Source of the DNA: Vreelandella sp042466685
GTDB lineage: Bacteria; Pseudomonadota; Gammaproteobacteria; Pseudomonadales; Halomonadaceae
Assembly: GCF_042466685.1 (NCBI RefSeq)
Contig: NZ_CP170448.1
Span: 2,046,001-2,110,000, forward strand
Reading direction: 5' to 3'
DNA length: 64,000 nucleotides
Made by a program: the position numbers and the translations under genes. The notes beneath the pieces are model-generated. The model made no database searches, was not told where the DNA came from, and saw only the letters and a program-made list of their open reading frames with translations. Of the stretch, positions 32,653 through 41,799 are shown piece after piece (the first letter of the stretch is position 1; the number at the start of each line of letters is the position of its first letter).

Positions 32653-34068
32653 TCAAGCATACTGGGCGGGGTTGGGGACGCTGGGAAAGCGTGGTGGGTG
32701 CGCTTCCATATAGGCGTGGCAGGCACGCAGAACGCGCACATCATCAAATTTACCGCCCGCTAGCTGAAAGCCCACCGGCAAACCGTTATCGGTAAAACCG
32801 CAGGGCACCGACGCTGCGGGTTGCTGGCTGAGGTTAAACGGATAGCTAAAGGGTGCCCACTCCTCCCAATCCTGCATATCGCTGCCGGGCGGAACTTCCT
32901 GGTTTATTTCAAACGGTGGTATAGCCACCGAGGGCGTCATTAGCAGGTGGTACTCTTGATTAAAATGCTCCAGGCGCTGAGTTAACTCCGCACGATCTGA
33001 CAATGCCCGAAACAGCTCAACGGCTTTCCAGGGTTCTGCCTCACGGGCATTGGCTACCATGCCGGGATCCAGCAGCGTGCGCTGGTGATCATCCATCTGT
33101 GACCACTGCTCTAAAGAGGCGGTAAACCACAGCTTGCGAAAGGTATCCAGCGGCGACGAAAAGCCAGGATGCACTTCGACGATTTCAGCGCCCAACGCCT
33201 CCAGTTTGCTGGCTGCTTCTCGCACGCGTTCGGCAACCTGGGGATCTACCTTGGCGTAGCCAAGATCAGCCGAGTAGCCAATCCTTAGCCCGGTTAAAGC
33301 TTTATCCAAATCCACTCCCCAGCACTCGGGCTGCCCGCGAGTGGCGTAAGGGTCACGGTAGTCGTAACGGCCCATCACGTTGAGCATGCTGATCGCATCC
33401 CGCACAGTGCGCGTTAACGGCCCCAGATGCGATAGGCTGGGCTCTTTAGCCGGCGGCCATTGGGGCGTCCAGCCAAAGGTGGGTTTGAAGCCAAACACAC
33501 CGGTGAATGCCGCAGGGATACGAATCGAGCCGCCGGAGTCGCCGCCCTGGTGCAGTACCCCCATATTGAGCGCTGCGGCTGCGGCGGCCCCGCCGGAAGA
33601 ACCACCGGGGGTTAACCGCGTATCCCAGGGGTTAGCCGTGGCGCCAAAGACACGGTTATCGGTCACGGCTTTCCAGCCAAATTCGGGTGTGTTGGTTTTG
33701 CCTAGTAGGACGGCGCCTGCTTCACGCAGCATGCGCGCGGGTGGCGCATCGGTGTCACATAGCGCTTCAGAAGAAGTTAGCGAGCCTTCTCGGCAGGGCA
33801 TGCCCGCCACTTGGGTCAGGTCTTTAAGCGATACCGGCACCCCGTCGATGGGGCTGAGCGGCTTGCCTTGCCCCCAGCGCCGTGCCGAGGCTTTGGCCGC
33901 CGATTCCGCGCCGTCAGCATCCACATACACATAGGCATTAACCTCTGGGTTGAAGCGCTCGATCCGCTCCAGGGCGGCACGAGTCGCTTCAAGCGGCGAG
34001 GCTTCTCGGCTTCCAAACAAGTGAGTCAGGGTCTGGGCATCTAAACTGCCGAGATCGGTATCGCTCAT
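32653..34068 (-). CDS. Amidase (amidase signature family)
   Basis: ATG 34068 follows AAGGAG by 7 nt. The 471-residue protein carries the amidase-signature catalytic triad in order: Lys in VSLKDLTQVAG (about residue 79), the cis-Ser in GGSSGGAAAAAAL (about 155) and the nucleophile in GGDSGGSIRIPAAFTG (about 178). FGFKPTFG after it is also typical. It would hydrolyse an amide with release of ammonia; the substrate is not predictable. It is not part of gatCAB, as no partners are present. Confidence 0.9.
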   Translation of the reverse strand: MSDTDLGSLDAQTLTHLFGSREASPLEATRAALERIERFNPEVNAYVYVDADGAESAAKASARRWGQGKPLSPIDGVPVSLKDLTQVAGMPCREGSLTSSEALCDTDAPPARMLREAGAVLLGKTNTPEFGWKAVTDNRVFGATANPWDTRLTPGGSSGGAAAAAALNMGVLHQGGDSGGSIRIPAAFTGVFGFKPTFGWTPQWPPAKEPSLSHLGPLTRTVRDAISMLNVMGRYDYRDPYATRGQPECWGVDLDKALTGLRIGYSADLGYAKVDPQVAERVREAASKLEALGAEIVEVHPGFSSPLDTFRKLWFTASLEQWSQMDDHQRTLLDPGMVANAREAEPWKAVELFRALSDRAELTQRLEHFNQEYHLLMTPSVAIPPFEINQEVPPGSDMQDWEEWAPFSYPFNLSQQPAASVPCGFTDNGLPVGFQLAGGKFDDVRVLRACHAYMEAHPPRFPSVPNPAQYA

Positions 34069-34179
34069 TGCACACTCCTTACGTGGGCTGGGGCTTGAGT
34101 AAAGGAGTTTAAGCGTAGGCAAGCATTACCGGGCGTGCAAAAAGCGCTGCATCGTAGGCCGACTCTTTCTACCCGCTGT

Positions 34180-35022
34180 TCAGGGGGCTTGAGCGCGTAG
34201 CCAAGCTATTTCATCGGCCCATATCTCGGGCTCGATAGTCTCCAGGATCATGGGAATAGCGTTAATTCGTGGTTCCTGCATGATAGTGGTAAAGGCGGGC
34301 AGGCCGATGTTGCCTTTGCCCAGGCTATGGTGGCGATCCACGCGGCTGGCAAGGTTGCTTTTGGCATCGTTTAAATGCATGCCGCGCAGATACTCAAAGC
34401 CGACAACGCTGCCTAGCTCATCAAGGATTGCCTGGGTGGCCGCTGTCGTGCGTAGATCATAGCCCGCCGCAAAGGCATGGCAGGTGTCAATACATACCCC
34501 GACGCGGGTTTTGTCGTCCACGTGGGCAATGATTTCGGCCAAATGCTCGAAGCGCCAGCCCAGGTTGGTACCTTGCCCAGCGGTATTTTCAATCACCGCA
34601 GTGACGCCCTGGGTATGCGTTAGCGCTTCATTGACGGATTCTGCGATACGTTTCAAGCAGTCGCTTTCGCTGATTTTGTTCAAATGGCTGCCAGGGTGGA
34701 AATTAAGCAGCGTCAGTCCCAACTGCTCGCAGCGCTGCATCTCATCCAGAAAGGCATCCCGGGATTTGCGCAGGCCTTCCTTCTCGGGGTGACCCAGATT
34801 AATTAGATAGCTGTCGTGGGGCAAAATCTGCTTAGGGGCAAAGTCATGCTCGGCGCAGGCGTCGCGAAAGGCTTGAATCGCCTCATCGGTGAGCGGTTTA
34901 CCTTTCCATTGACGCTGATTTTTGGTGAATAGCGCAAACGCATCCGCACCAATTTCCACCGCTCGCTGCACGGCTTGGTCTGCACCGCCAGCGGCGCTCA
35001 CATGGGCTCCTAGGTACTTCAC
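34180..35022 (-). CDS. nfo: Endonuclease IV
   Basis: The protein begins KYLGAHVSAAGG after the initiator, as the family does, so I take GTG at 35022, which has AAGGAG 7 nt upstream. The 280-residue TIM-barrel enzyme has the zinc-site blocks HDSYLINLG, NFHPGSHL, GVCIDTCHAFAAGYD and MHLNDAKSN with DRHHSLG. It cleaves DNA 5' to abasic sites in base excision repair. It is 46 nt after the upstream glycerophosphodiesterase gene on the same strand, possibly co-transcribed. Confidence 0.96.
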   Translation of the reverse strand: MKYLGAHVSAAGGADQAVQRAVEIGADAFALFTKNQRQWKGKPLTDEAIQAFRDACAEHDFAPKQILPHDSYLINLGHPEKEGLRKSRDAFLDEMQRCEQLGLTLLNFHPGSHLNKISESDCLKRIAESVNEALTHTQGVTAVIENTAGQGTNLGWRFEHLAEIIAHVDDKTRVGVCIDTCHAFAAGYDLRTTAATQAILDELGSVVGFEYLRGMHLNDAKSNLASRVDRHHSLGKGNIGLPAFTTIMQEPRINAIPMILETIEPEIWADEIAWLRAQAP

Positions 35023-35068
35023 GGCGGACTCCTTGTCAGTGTGTGAACTTATCAACCATTTGTACTGA

Positions 35069-35824
35069 TCAATGGCTATCTAAAAAGCGCTTGAACGCGG
35101 CGGGTTCATCGGTGATGACACTGCCAATACCCCACGCCCACCGGCTATGAAAAGCGCTGGGGTCATTGGCGGTATAGCAGAGTATTTGATAGCCATCGCG
35201 CTGTATAGCGTCGGCTTGGGCGCGCTTCAAACGCGGCCAGTGGGGGTGCACACTAAAAGCCTCGATAGCCTCGCACTGCTCACGCCAGCTTTTGGGCACG
35301 CTGCCGAACAGTACCCCCAGAGCAAGCCGCTCTTTGCTGGCAAATTGGCGACAGTGGCCAAGAGCAGCGGCATTGAAGGAGGAGATAATCAAGCGCTCGG
35401 GGGGGAGAGTATCGAGCATCTCCGGCAGCGCACGTTCCACCAGCGCGATAGGGTCGCGGCCTTTATTGACCTTGATTTCCATATTGACGCCCATCTCCAG
35501 CTCGTTAAGCAGTGCCAGCATTTGCGCTAAGCTAGGCATCTTCTCACCTGAAAAACGGTCATCAAACCACCCCCCAGCATCCAGGGTTTGCGCCTTGGCC
35601 CAGCTCATAGAGGCGAGTCCACCACGTCCGTTTGAACAGCGTGCGACATCGCTGTCGTGCCAAATCACTGGGGTGCCATCCCCCAGTAGCTGTACATCCA
35701 GCTCTACCCATTTTGCTCCCGCTTGGTGGGCTGCACGCACTGCAGACAGGGTGTTTTCAGGGGCCGCGGCGGAGTAGCCGCGGTGGGCAATCAGCGAGGG
35801 GAGTTGAATAGCGGGATGCGTCAT
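35069..35824 (-). CDS. Glycerophosphodiester phosphodiesterase (UgpQ-like)
   Basis: This 251-residue cytosolic GDPD TIM barrel has the active-site start IAHRGYSAAAPENTLSA (residues 12-28; His13, Arg14, Glu23) with the metal ligands VELDVQLLGDG and the later MEIKVN. There is no signal peptide, so it resembles cytoplasmic UgpQ rather than periplasmic GlpQ. It releases glycerol 3-phosphate from deacylated phospholipids, which the GlpD enzyme encoded 8 kb away could use. It stands upstream of nfo. Confidence 0.93.
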   Translation of the reverse strand: MTHPAIQLPSLIAHRGYSAAAPENTLSAVRAAHQAGAKWVELDVQLLGDGTPVIWHDSDVARCSNGRGGLASMSWAKAQTLDAGGWFDDRFSGEKMPSLAQMLALLNELEMGVNMEIKVNKGRDPIALVERALPEMLDTLPPERLIISSFNAAALGHCRQFASKERLALGVLFGSVPKSWREQCEAIEAFSVHPHWPRLKRAQADAIQRDGYQILCYTANDPSAFHSRWAWGIGSVITDEPAAFKRFLDSH

Positions 35825-36050
35825 GACAAATCTATAAGCCTTAGACGATAAAGAAGCGCTAATACTAGCATGGGCGCATGACAGCGGGATTGCATTGCCT
35901 CGCGTTCTAATGGGTAAAAATACGCTAGCGTGCTAGCTTGATTTAAACGCCGCGACGCGCTTGTATAGCAGCACCTGTTGCCATGCCTGCCACTATTCGG
36001 AGATGGTGTATCAACCGAATAATAAGCAAATTACACAATAAGGAGTCCTA

Positions 36051-37028
36051 ATGTCTAAGCGTATTCAGTTTGCCCACACCGGTGGTTCTGAGGTACTTGA
36101 ACTGGTCGACGTTAATCCTGTTGAACCTGGTCAGGATGAAGTGCGTGTTGCCAACAAAGCCGTTGGCCTTAATTTTATCGATATCTATTTTCGTACCGGG
36201 CTCTATCCGGCCCCTTCCATGCCTTCTGGCCTAGGCACCGAAGGGGCCGGTGTGGTCGATGCGGTTGGTGAAGGGGTCACACACCTTAACGTTGGCGATC
36301 GCGTGGCCTATGCCCAAGGCCCTTTGGGGGCGTATGCCGAACTGCACACACTGCCTGCGGCTAAAGTGGTCAAGCTGCCTGACTTCGTTGATTTTGAAAC
36401 TGCAGCGGCGAGTATGCTCAAGGGGCTTACCGTTCAGTATCTGCTGCGCCAAACCTATCAACTAAAAGGTGGCGAGACCATTCTGTTTCACGCCGCAGCC
36501 GGCGGGGTGGGGTCGATTGCCTGCCAGTGGGCGAAGTCGTTGGGCGTTAAGCTGATCGGCACCGTTAGCTCTCAGGAGAAAGCGGATCTAGCCATGGCCA
36601 ACGGCGCCTGGGCGACAATCAATTACAGCGAAGAGAGCGTGGTGGAGCGCGTACGCGAGCTTACCAACGGCGCTATGTGTGATGTGGTGTACGACTCGGT
36701 GGGTAAAGACACTTGGGAAATGTCACTGGATTGCCTAAAGTCCCGTGGACTGATGGTCAGCTTTGGCAATGCCTCTGGCCCGGTGGATGGCGTTAACATC
36801 GGTATTCTTAACCAGAAGGGCGCGCTCTACGTGACTCGTCCCAGCCTGAATGGCTACGCCGACACCCGTGAGCGGTTGGAGATGATGTGCGAAGAGTTTT
36901 TTGCCATGATCGAAAGTGGCAAAATTAACATCGATATCGCTAACCGGTACTCGCTGGCAGAAGCCGGCAAAGCCCAAGACGCGCTGCAAAGCCGTAAAAC
37001 CACAGGGTCGTCTATTTTGTTGCCTTAG
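36051..37028 (+). CDS. NADPH:quinone oxidoreductase (QOR-type, zinc-independent MDR)
   Basis: This 325-residue medium-chain reductase has the QOR branch features: GLNFIDIYFRTGLYP (about residues 38-52), GTEGAGVVDAVGEGV, GDRVAY, and the coenzyme site FHAAAGGVGSIACQWAKSLG (about residues 146-165). The zinc-ligand cysteines of alcohol dehydrogenases are absent. AAGGAG precedes the ATG. Family enzymes reduce quinones by one electron with NADPH. A strong stem-loop follows the gene. Confidence 0.92.
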   Translation: MSKRIQFAHTGGSEVLELVDVNPVEPGQDEVRVANKAVGLNFIDIYFRTGLYPAPSMPSGLGTEGAGVVDAVGEGVTHLNVGDRVAYAQGPLGAYAELHTLPAAKVVKLPDFVDFETAAASMLKGLTVQYLLRQTYQLKGGETILFHAAAGGVGSIACQWAKSLGVKLIGTVSSQEKADLAMANGAWATINYSEESVVERVRELTNGAMCDVVYDSVGKDTWEMSLDCLKSRGLMVSFGNASGPVDGVNIGILNQKGALYVTRPSLNGYADTRERLEMMCEEFFAMIESGKINIDIANRYSLAEAGKAQDALQSRKTTGSSILLP

Positions 37029-37105
37029 TAAGCGTCTTGCGATGCAACGAAACCCTGCAAGCCGCTGTTTATTTAAACCTGCTTTCACTCTACAGCCACT
37101 CCCTT

Positions 37106-37139
37106 AGCAGCTCGGCATTGCCGAGCTGCTCTGCTTTTA
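37106..37139 (+). terminator. Terminator after quinone oxidoreductase gene
   Basis: AGCAGCTCGGC / GCCGAGCTGCT is a perfect 11-bp stem with a 3-nt loop (37106-37130), followed by CTGCTTTTAT. The T-tract is weak but the stem is strong. Confidence 0.75.
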
Positions 37140-37291
37140 TACGATAGGCGTTGATGAAACTATCCATTTGCAGGGGCTATACGTGTGTATAGTAAACGTC
37201 TAATGTGCATGAGAAATGGCCATGCTGTGAGCGTGGCGTGCATCAATCGCAGGCTGCCCCTATCAGACGGTGGCAAGGGAGTAAGAAAAGG

Positions 37292-39250
37292 ATGTCGGCT
37301 GAGGACTTAAGTGTTGAAAGCTCAGGTGCGCAGGGCTCTGGGGTTGAGAATTCAGGCATTGAAACGTTAGATCTTGGCTGGCTATCGCTCGCGCCGAGCA
37401 CGCTGGTGTTTATTGTGCTTGGGCTAACACTCGCCGCGTTTATCTGGGGGCGATTTCGCTATGACTTAGTGGCGCTGGCGGCGTTGCTAGGCTCTGTCAT
37501 GCTCGGGCTAGTACCGGCCGATAGTGCATTCACCGGTTTTGGCCATCCGGCTGTGATTACCGTGGCTGCCGTATTGGTGCTTAGCCGGGGATTTGAGCGC
37601 TCGGGCGTGGTGGATATTATTGCCAATCAAGTGCTTAAGGTAGGTGAAAACCTGCTGCTTCAACTCTTGGTGCTCGTGGGTACCATCGTATTGCTATCGG
37701 GTATTATGAATAACGTGGGCGCACTGGCGCTGCTGCTACCGGTGGCGATGCGGCTTGCCCGTGAGCACAATACTTCCCCTTCCTTACTGCTTATGCCCCT
37801 GGCGTTTGGCTCTTTACTCGGCGGTCTGACAACGTTAATTGGCACTCCGCCCAATATCATTATTTCCAGTTATCGTCGTGAGGTGACGGATGAAGCATTT
37901 AGTATGTTTAGCTTCTCGCCTGTTGGTATTGCCGTTGCGCTGGCGGGGCTGGCCTTTATTGTTCTGGTGGGCTGGCGCTTGACGCCCAAGCGTAGCGGCC
38001 AGGCCTCTACGGATGAAATGTTCGATACCGCCAACTATTTAGTCGAACTGAAAGTGGGTGAAGAGTCGAAAGCTAAAGGCTTAACGCTTCAGCAGTTGCG
38101 TGATGAGCTGGACGAAACCATTCCTGTGTTAGCGGTGGTGCGCGATGACAATCGCCGGGCGGGGTATAACTTCCACGGCGCCCTTGAAGAGGGCGATATA
38201 CTGCTATTAGAAGCAGGGCCTGATGAGCTCCAAATGCTGGAAGACAAAGTGGGGCTTAGCGCGATTGCTGAGCTGGATGAAGAGGCCGAAGACGATTCAG
38301 AAGTGAAGGACGCTGAGCATCCAGCCAGTGACAAAGAGGTAGATAAGGCTAAAAAGAAAGACGCTGCACAGGATCAACAGCGCGTGGATACCGAAGGCCT
38401 GCAGTTAATTGAGGCCGTGGTACGCAACGACTCTATGATGATTAACCGCAGCGTGCGACAGCTACGTTTAAACCACCAGTTTGGGCTGCACTTGGTGGCT
38501 GTCGCCCGGGATGGTGGGCGCTTGAAGCAGCGGCTGCGGGATATCCGCTTCAAGAACGGCGACGTTTTGCTGTTGCAGGGCAGTGAAAATGAAATCTCTG
38601 ACAGCTTGGCCTCACTGGGCTGCTTACCTCTGGCTAGCCGTGAGTTGCACCTTGGCCAGCCACGCAAGCTAGCTGTCTCAATTGCTATTTTTGCTTTGGC
38701 GATCATAGCGATGCTGTTTGACCTGCTGCCGGCCGCGGTAGCCATGAGCACTGCGGCACTGATTTCGCTACTCATTGGTGTGCTACCGTTACGTGAAGGG
38801 TATCAGGCCATTGATGGCCCCGTTATCGTGCTACTTGCAGCGATGATCCCCGTGGGCGAAGCATTAGAAACCAGCGGCGGTGCGGATTTAATTGCTAATG
38901 CGCTGCTTAGCTTTGGCAGCGATTGGCCGGTAGTCGTGACGATGGTTGGGCTGTTTTTACTCTCTATGCTGCTTTCCAATGTGGTGAATAATGCGGCGGC
39001 TGCGCTGCTAATGGCGCCGATTGCGGTGAGTTTGGCCCATGGCTTCGATGTCTCAATCGACCCCTTCTTGATGGTGGTCGCTGTCAGTGCCTCCTGTGCG
39101 TTTTTAACCCCTATCGGACACCAATCCAATACGCTGGTGCTAGGACCTGGCGGCTACCGCTTTGGCGATTATTGGAAACTGGGCCTGCCGCTTTCGCTGG
39201 TAGTATTGGTGGTGGCGATACCGATGATTCTGTTGGTCTGGCCGCTATGA
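37292..39250 (+). CDS. SLC13/DASS-type permease with two central RCK_C (TrkA_C) domains
   Basis: I start this at ATG 37292, giving 652 residues; the frame is open to 37205 but AAGGGAG stands before the ATG chosen. The N-terminal half has about six membrane segments with the SLC13 motif LIGTPPNIIIS (about residue 185); two cytoplasmic RCK_C domains follow (about 250-330 and 370-455; GDILLLEAGPDEL, GDVLLLQGSENEI), joined by a highly charged linker, then a second membrane half with LTPIGHQSNTLVLGPGGYR. Relatives carry sulfate, dicarboxylates or other anions with sodium; the RCK_C pair probably regulates transport. The substrate is unknown. Confidence 0.88.
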   Translation: MSAEDLSVESSGAQGSGVENSGIETLDLGWLSLAPSTLVFIVLGLTLAAFIWGRFRYDLVALAALLGSVMLGLVPADSAFTGFGHPAVITVAAVLVLSRGFERSGVVDIIANQVLKVGENLLLQLLVLVGTIVLLSGIMNNVGALALLLPVAMRLAREHNTSPSLLLMPLAFGSLLGGLTTLIGTPPNIIISSYRREVTDEAFSMFSFSPVGIAVALAGLAFIVLVGWRLTPKRSGQASTDEMFDTANYLVELKVGEESKAKGLTLQQLRDELDETIPVLAVVRDDNRRAGYNFHGALEEGDILLLEAGPDELQMLEDKVGLSAIAELDEEAEDDSEVKDAEHPASDKEVDKAKKKDAAQDQQRVDTEGLQLIEAVVRNDSMMINRSVRQLRLNHQFGLHLVAVARDGGRLKQRLRDIRFKNGDVLLLQGSENEISDSLASLGCLPLASRELHLGQPRKLAVSIAIFALAIIAMLFDLLPAAVAMSTAALISLLIGVLPLREGYQAIDGPVIVLLAAMIPVGEALETSGGADLIANALLSFGSDWPVVVTMVGLFLLSMLLSNVVNNAAAALLMAPIAVSLAHGFDVSIDPFLMVVAVSASCAFLTPIGHQSNTLVLGPGGYRFGDYWKLGLPLSLVVLVVAIPMILLVWPL

Positions 39251-39374
39251 TTTGAAATTGCAGCGCTTGGTCTAACAGTTTGCCCCCTGGCGGATTGTTG
39301 AACATTGCTATTAGATTTCGAAAATTTTGCTAGATTATGTTCAGATATCAATAAAAATCGAACAGGCCGGGCTC

Positions 39375-40133
39375 ATGAATCAACAATTTCGTCAGGATGC
39401 CATTGTCGAGCTGGTTCGCCAGCACGGCTATATGAGCATTGAACAGCTCACCGAGCATTTTGCCGTGACGCCGCAAACCATTCGCCGTGATTTGAATACT
39501 TTAGCCGATGAAGGGCGGGTTCGCCGTGTCCATGGCGGGGTAGGTATCGAGTCAAGCACGGTGAATACCGCTTACAGCACGCGCAAAACGCTTCATCTGG
39601 AGGAGAAAGAGCGCATTGCACGCTGCTTAGCTCAGCACATCCCTAACCACTCCTCGCTGTTTATTAATATCGGCACCAGTAACGAGGTGATTGCTCAAGC
39701 GCTGTTAGAGCACCAAGGGCTTGAGATTATTACCAATAATCTTAATGTGGCCGCCATCCTGCAGCACAAAGAGGATTTTACCGTCATTATTGCCGGTGGT
39801 CAGGTGCGCTCCCGGGACGGTGGCATCATTGGTGAGGCCACGATCGACTTTATCAATCAGTTCAAAGTGGACTACGGCATTATCGGCATCAGTGGTATCG
39901 ATGAGGATGGCTCGCTGCTGGAGTTTGACTATCAGGAAGTACGTGTTGCTCAGGCAATTATTGCCAACTCGCGGCGCATCTATTTGGCGGCGGACTACTC
40001 CAAATTTCATCGTAATCCAGTCGTTCGGCAAGGTAACCTGGAGCAGTTGGATGCGCTATTTACCGACCGTAACCCCCCGGATGCGATTCAGCGCTTGCTG
40101 ACCCAACACGATGTGGCGCTCTACATTGCATAA
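39375..40133 (+). CDS. glpR: Glycerol-3-phosphate regulon repressor, DeoR family
   Basis: The protein from ATG 39375 has 252 residues. It has the DeoR helix-turn-helix (VRQHGYMSIEQLTEHFAVTP then QTIRRDLNTLADEGRVRRVH, residues about 11-50) and a sugar-phosphate sensor domain with INIGTSNEVIAQALL and YGIIGISGIDEDGSLLEFD. Its place 110 bp before glpK and near glpD supports GlpR identity. It should release DNA when glycerol 3-phosphate binds. Candidate target sites with CGAA half-sites lie before glpK and glpS. Confidence 0.92.
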   Translation: MNQQFRQDAIVELVRQHGYMSIEQLTEHFAVTPQTIRRDLNTLADEGRVRRVHGGVGIESSTVNTAYSTRKTLHLEEKERIARCLAQHIPNHSSLFINIGTSNEVIAQALLEHQGLEIITNNLNVAAILQHKEDFTVIIAGGQVRSRDGGIIGEATIDFINQFKVDYGIIGISGIDEDGSLLEFDYQEVRVAQAIIANSRRIYLAADYSKFHRNPVVRQGNLEQLDALFTDRNPPDAIQRLLTQHDVALYIA

Positions 40134-40190
40134 TGGGGCAGTTTCAGCCTTGAGCATTTTGGACGGCTAGAGTAGCCTTGGATGATAATA

Positions 40191-40238
40191 AAGCGAAAGT
40201 CAGTATATAAAATCGAAAGACAATACAACAAAGCGAAC
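40191..40238. promoter_or_regulatory. Three direct repeats with 20-bp period before glpK
   Basis: AAGCGAAAG (40191), AATCGAAAG (40211) and AAGCGAAC (40231) recur at exactly 20-bp steps, and the last ends 5 nt before the glpK ATG. CGAA is the half-site core of known GlpR operators, so these may place GlpR on one DNA face at two-turn spacing. This is inference; the sites lack the inverse partner half-sites. Confidence 0.45.
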
Positions 40239-40243
40239 TCGAT

Positions 40244-41728
40244 ATGTCCTCTTTTATACTCGCCATTGATCAAGGCACCACCAGCTCCCGCGCCATTCTG
40301 TTTGACCGCCAAGGCCAGGTGGCGGCTGTTGCCCAGCAAGAATTTACCCAGCATTTTCCCCACGACGGCTGGATTGAGCACAATCCCGAAGACATTTGGG
40401 ACACGGTGGTGGCAACTTGCCAAGACGTGATGCGCAACGCCGAGGTTTCTGCGGATCAAATCGATGGCATCGGTATTACCAACCAGCGGGAAACCACTAT
40501 TCTGTGGGATCGGAAAACGGGTAAACCACTCTATAACGCCATCGTTTGGCAGGATCGGCGCACCTCGGATTTATGCCAGTCGCTGCGCGATAAAGGTCAT
40601 ACCGATGTCGTTCAAGCTAAAACGGGTCTGTTGATTGACCCCTACTTTTCCGCCACCAAGCTTGCCTGGATATTGGATAACGTTGAGGGCGCTCGGGAGC
40701 GCGCTGAGCAGGGCGAACTGGCGTTTGGAACGGTCGATAGCTTTTTAATCTGGCGGCTGACCGGTGGTCAGCAGCACGTGACCGATGCCACCAATGCTTC
40801 GCGTACGGCGCTTTTTAATATCCATACCCAGGAGTGGGATGAAGAGCTGCTGGCGCTGTTTAATATTCCCGCCAATCTGCTGCCCGAGGTGAAAGACTCC
40901 AGCGACGATTTTGGCACCACCGAAGCGCACTGGCTGGGCGCCTCGCTCCCCATTGCTGGGGTAGCGGGGGATCAGCAGGCAGCGCTGGTGGGGCAGGCGT
41001 GCTTTCAGCCGGGGATGGGTAAAAGCACCTATGGCACCGGCTGTTTTATGATTGTGAATACGGGTGAAACGCCATCGCTGTCGCGCAATCGTCTATTGAC
41101 CACCATTGGTTATCGGCTTAACGGCAAACCGACCTATGCCATGGAGGGCAGTATCTTCGTAGCTGGGGCGACAGTACAGTGGCTGCGTGACGGCTTGAAT
41201 CTGTTTGCCGACGCGTCAGAGACTGAAGCCTTGGCCCAGGAGACCCGCAGCGGGCACAGCGTTTATTTGGTGCCCGCCTTTACCGGTTTGGGCGCTCCGC
41301 ACTGGGATCCGAAAGCGCGCGGCGCTATTTTTGGGTTAACCCGTGACACGGGCATTGCTGAAATCGTGGCTGCTGGCCTTCAAGCAGTCTGCTACCAAAC
41401 CCGCGATCTGCAGCACTGTATGAACGACGATATGGAGGCTCCGCCAGGTACGCTACGCGTCGACGGCGGCATGGTGAAGAACAGCTGGGTGATGCAGTTT
41501 CTTGCCGATATGCTGGGTGTCCAGGTTGATCGCCCCACGATTCTGGAAACCACGGCGCTAGGAGCGGCTTACCTGGCCGGGTTGCGTCTCGGCTGGTATC
41601 AAACGCTGGAAGAGATCGAGCAGCTATGGCGCTGCGAAAAGAGCTTTATGCCGAAGATGGAAGAGGCTGCCCGCGAGCAGCTCTATCAAGGCTGGTTGGA
41701 CGCCGTTTCACGTGTGCGCTCTACCTAA
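40244..41728 (+). CDS. glpK: Glycerol kinase
   Basis: This 494-residue FGGY-family kinase begins with the ATP-site block ILAIDQGTTSSRAILFD and contains GIGITNQRETTILWDR, the FGGY signature stretch around PYFSATKLAWILDN, WRLTGG, GVAGDQQAALVGQ and DGGMVKNSWVMQFLADML. It phosphorylates glycerol to glycerol 3-phosphate in the cytoplasm. Length is normal. It is controlled by the adjacent glpR product in all likelihood, and it faces glpD tail to tail across a terminator. Confidence 0.97.
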   Translation: MSSFILAIDQGTTSSRAILFDRQGQVAAVAQQEFTQHFPHDGWIEHNPEDIWDTVVATCQDVMRNAEVSADQIDGIGITNQRETTILWDRKTGKPLYNAIVWQDRRTSDLCQSLRDKGHTDVVQAKTGLLIDPYFSATKLAWILDNVEGARERAEQGELAFGTVDSFLIWRLTGGQQHVTDATNASRTALFNIHTQEWDEELLALFNIPANLLPEVKDSSDDFGTTEAHWLGASLPIAGVAGDQQAALVGQACFQPGMGKSTYGTGCFMIVNTGETPSLSRNRLLTTIGYRLNGKPTYAMEGSIFVAGATVQWLRDGLNLFADASETEALAQETRSGHSVYLVPAFTGLGAPHWDPKARGAIFGLTRDTGIAEIVAAGLQAVCYQTRDLQHCMNDDMEAPPGTLRVDGGMVKNSWVMQFLADMLGVQVDRPTILETTALGAAYLAGLRLGWYQTLEEIEQLWRCEKSFMPKMEEAAREQLYQGWLDAVSRVRST

Positions 41729-41746
41729 ATAAGGCTCTGCAACTAT

Positions 41747-41778
41747 AAAGCCCTCTCATTCAGTTGAGAGGGCTTTTT
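41747..41778. terminator. Terminator between glpK and glpD
   Basis: AAAGCCCTCTCA / TGAGAGGGCTTT is a perfect 12-bp stem with a 6-nt loop; five T follow on the plus strand and AAA precedes it. It suits glpK and may also end the convergent glpD transcript. Confidence 0.92.
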
Positions 41779-41799
41779 AATGATTAATGACTGCCTATG

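Noticed and set aside
37177..37192. CTATAC-GTGT-GTATAG palindrome upstream of the SLC13 gene
   Set aside because: Arms of 6 bp in an AT-rich gap can occur by chance, and nothing else supports an operator.
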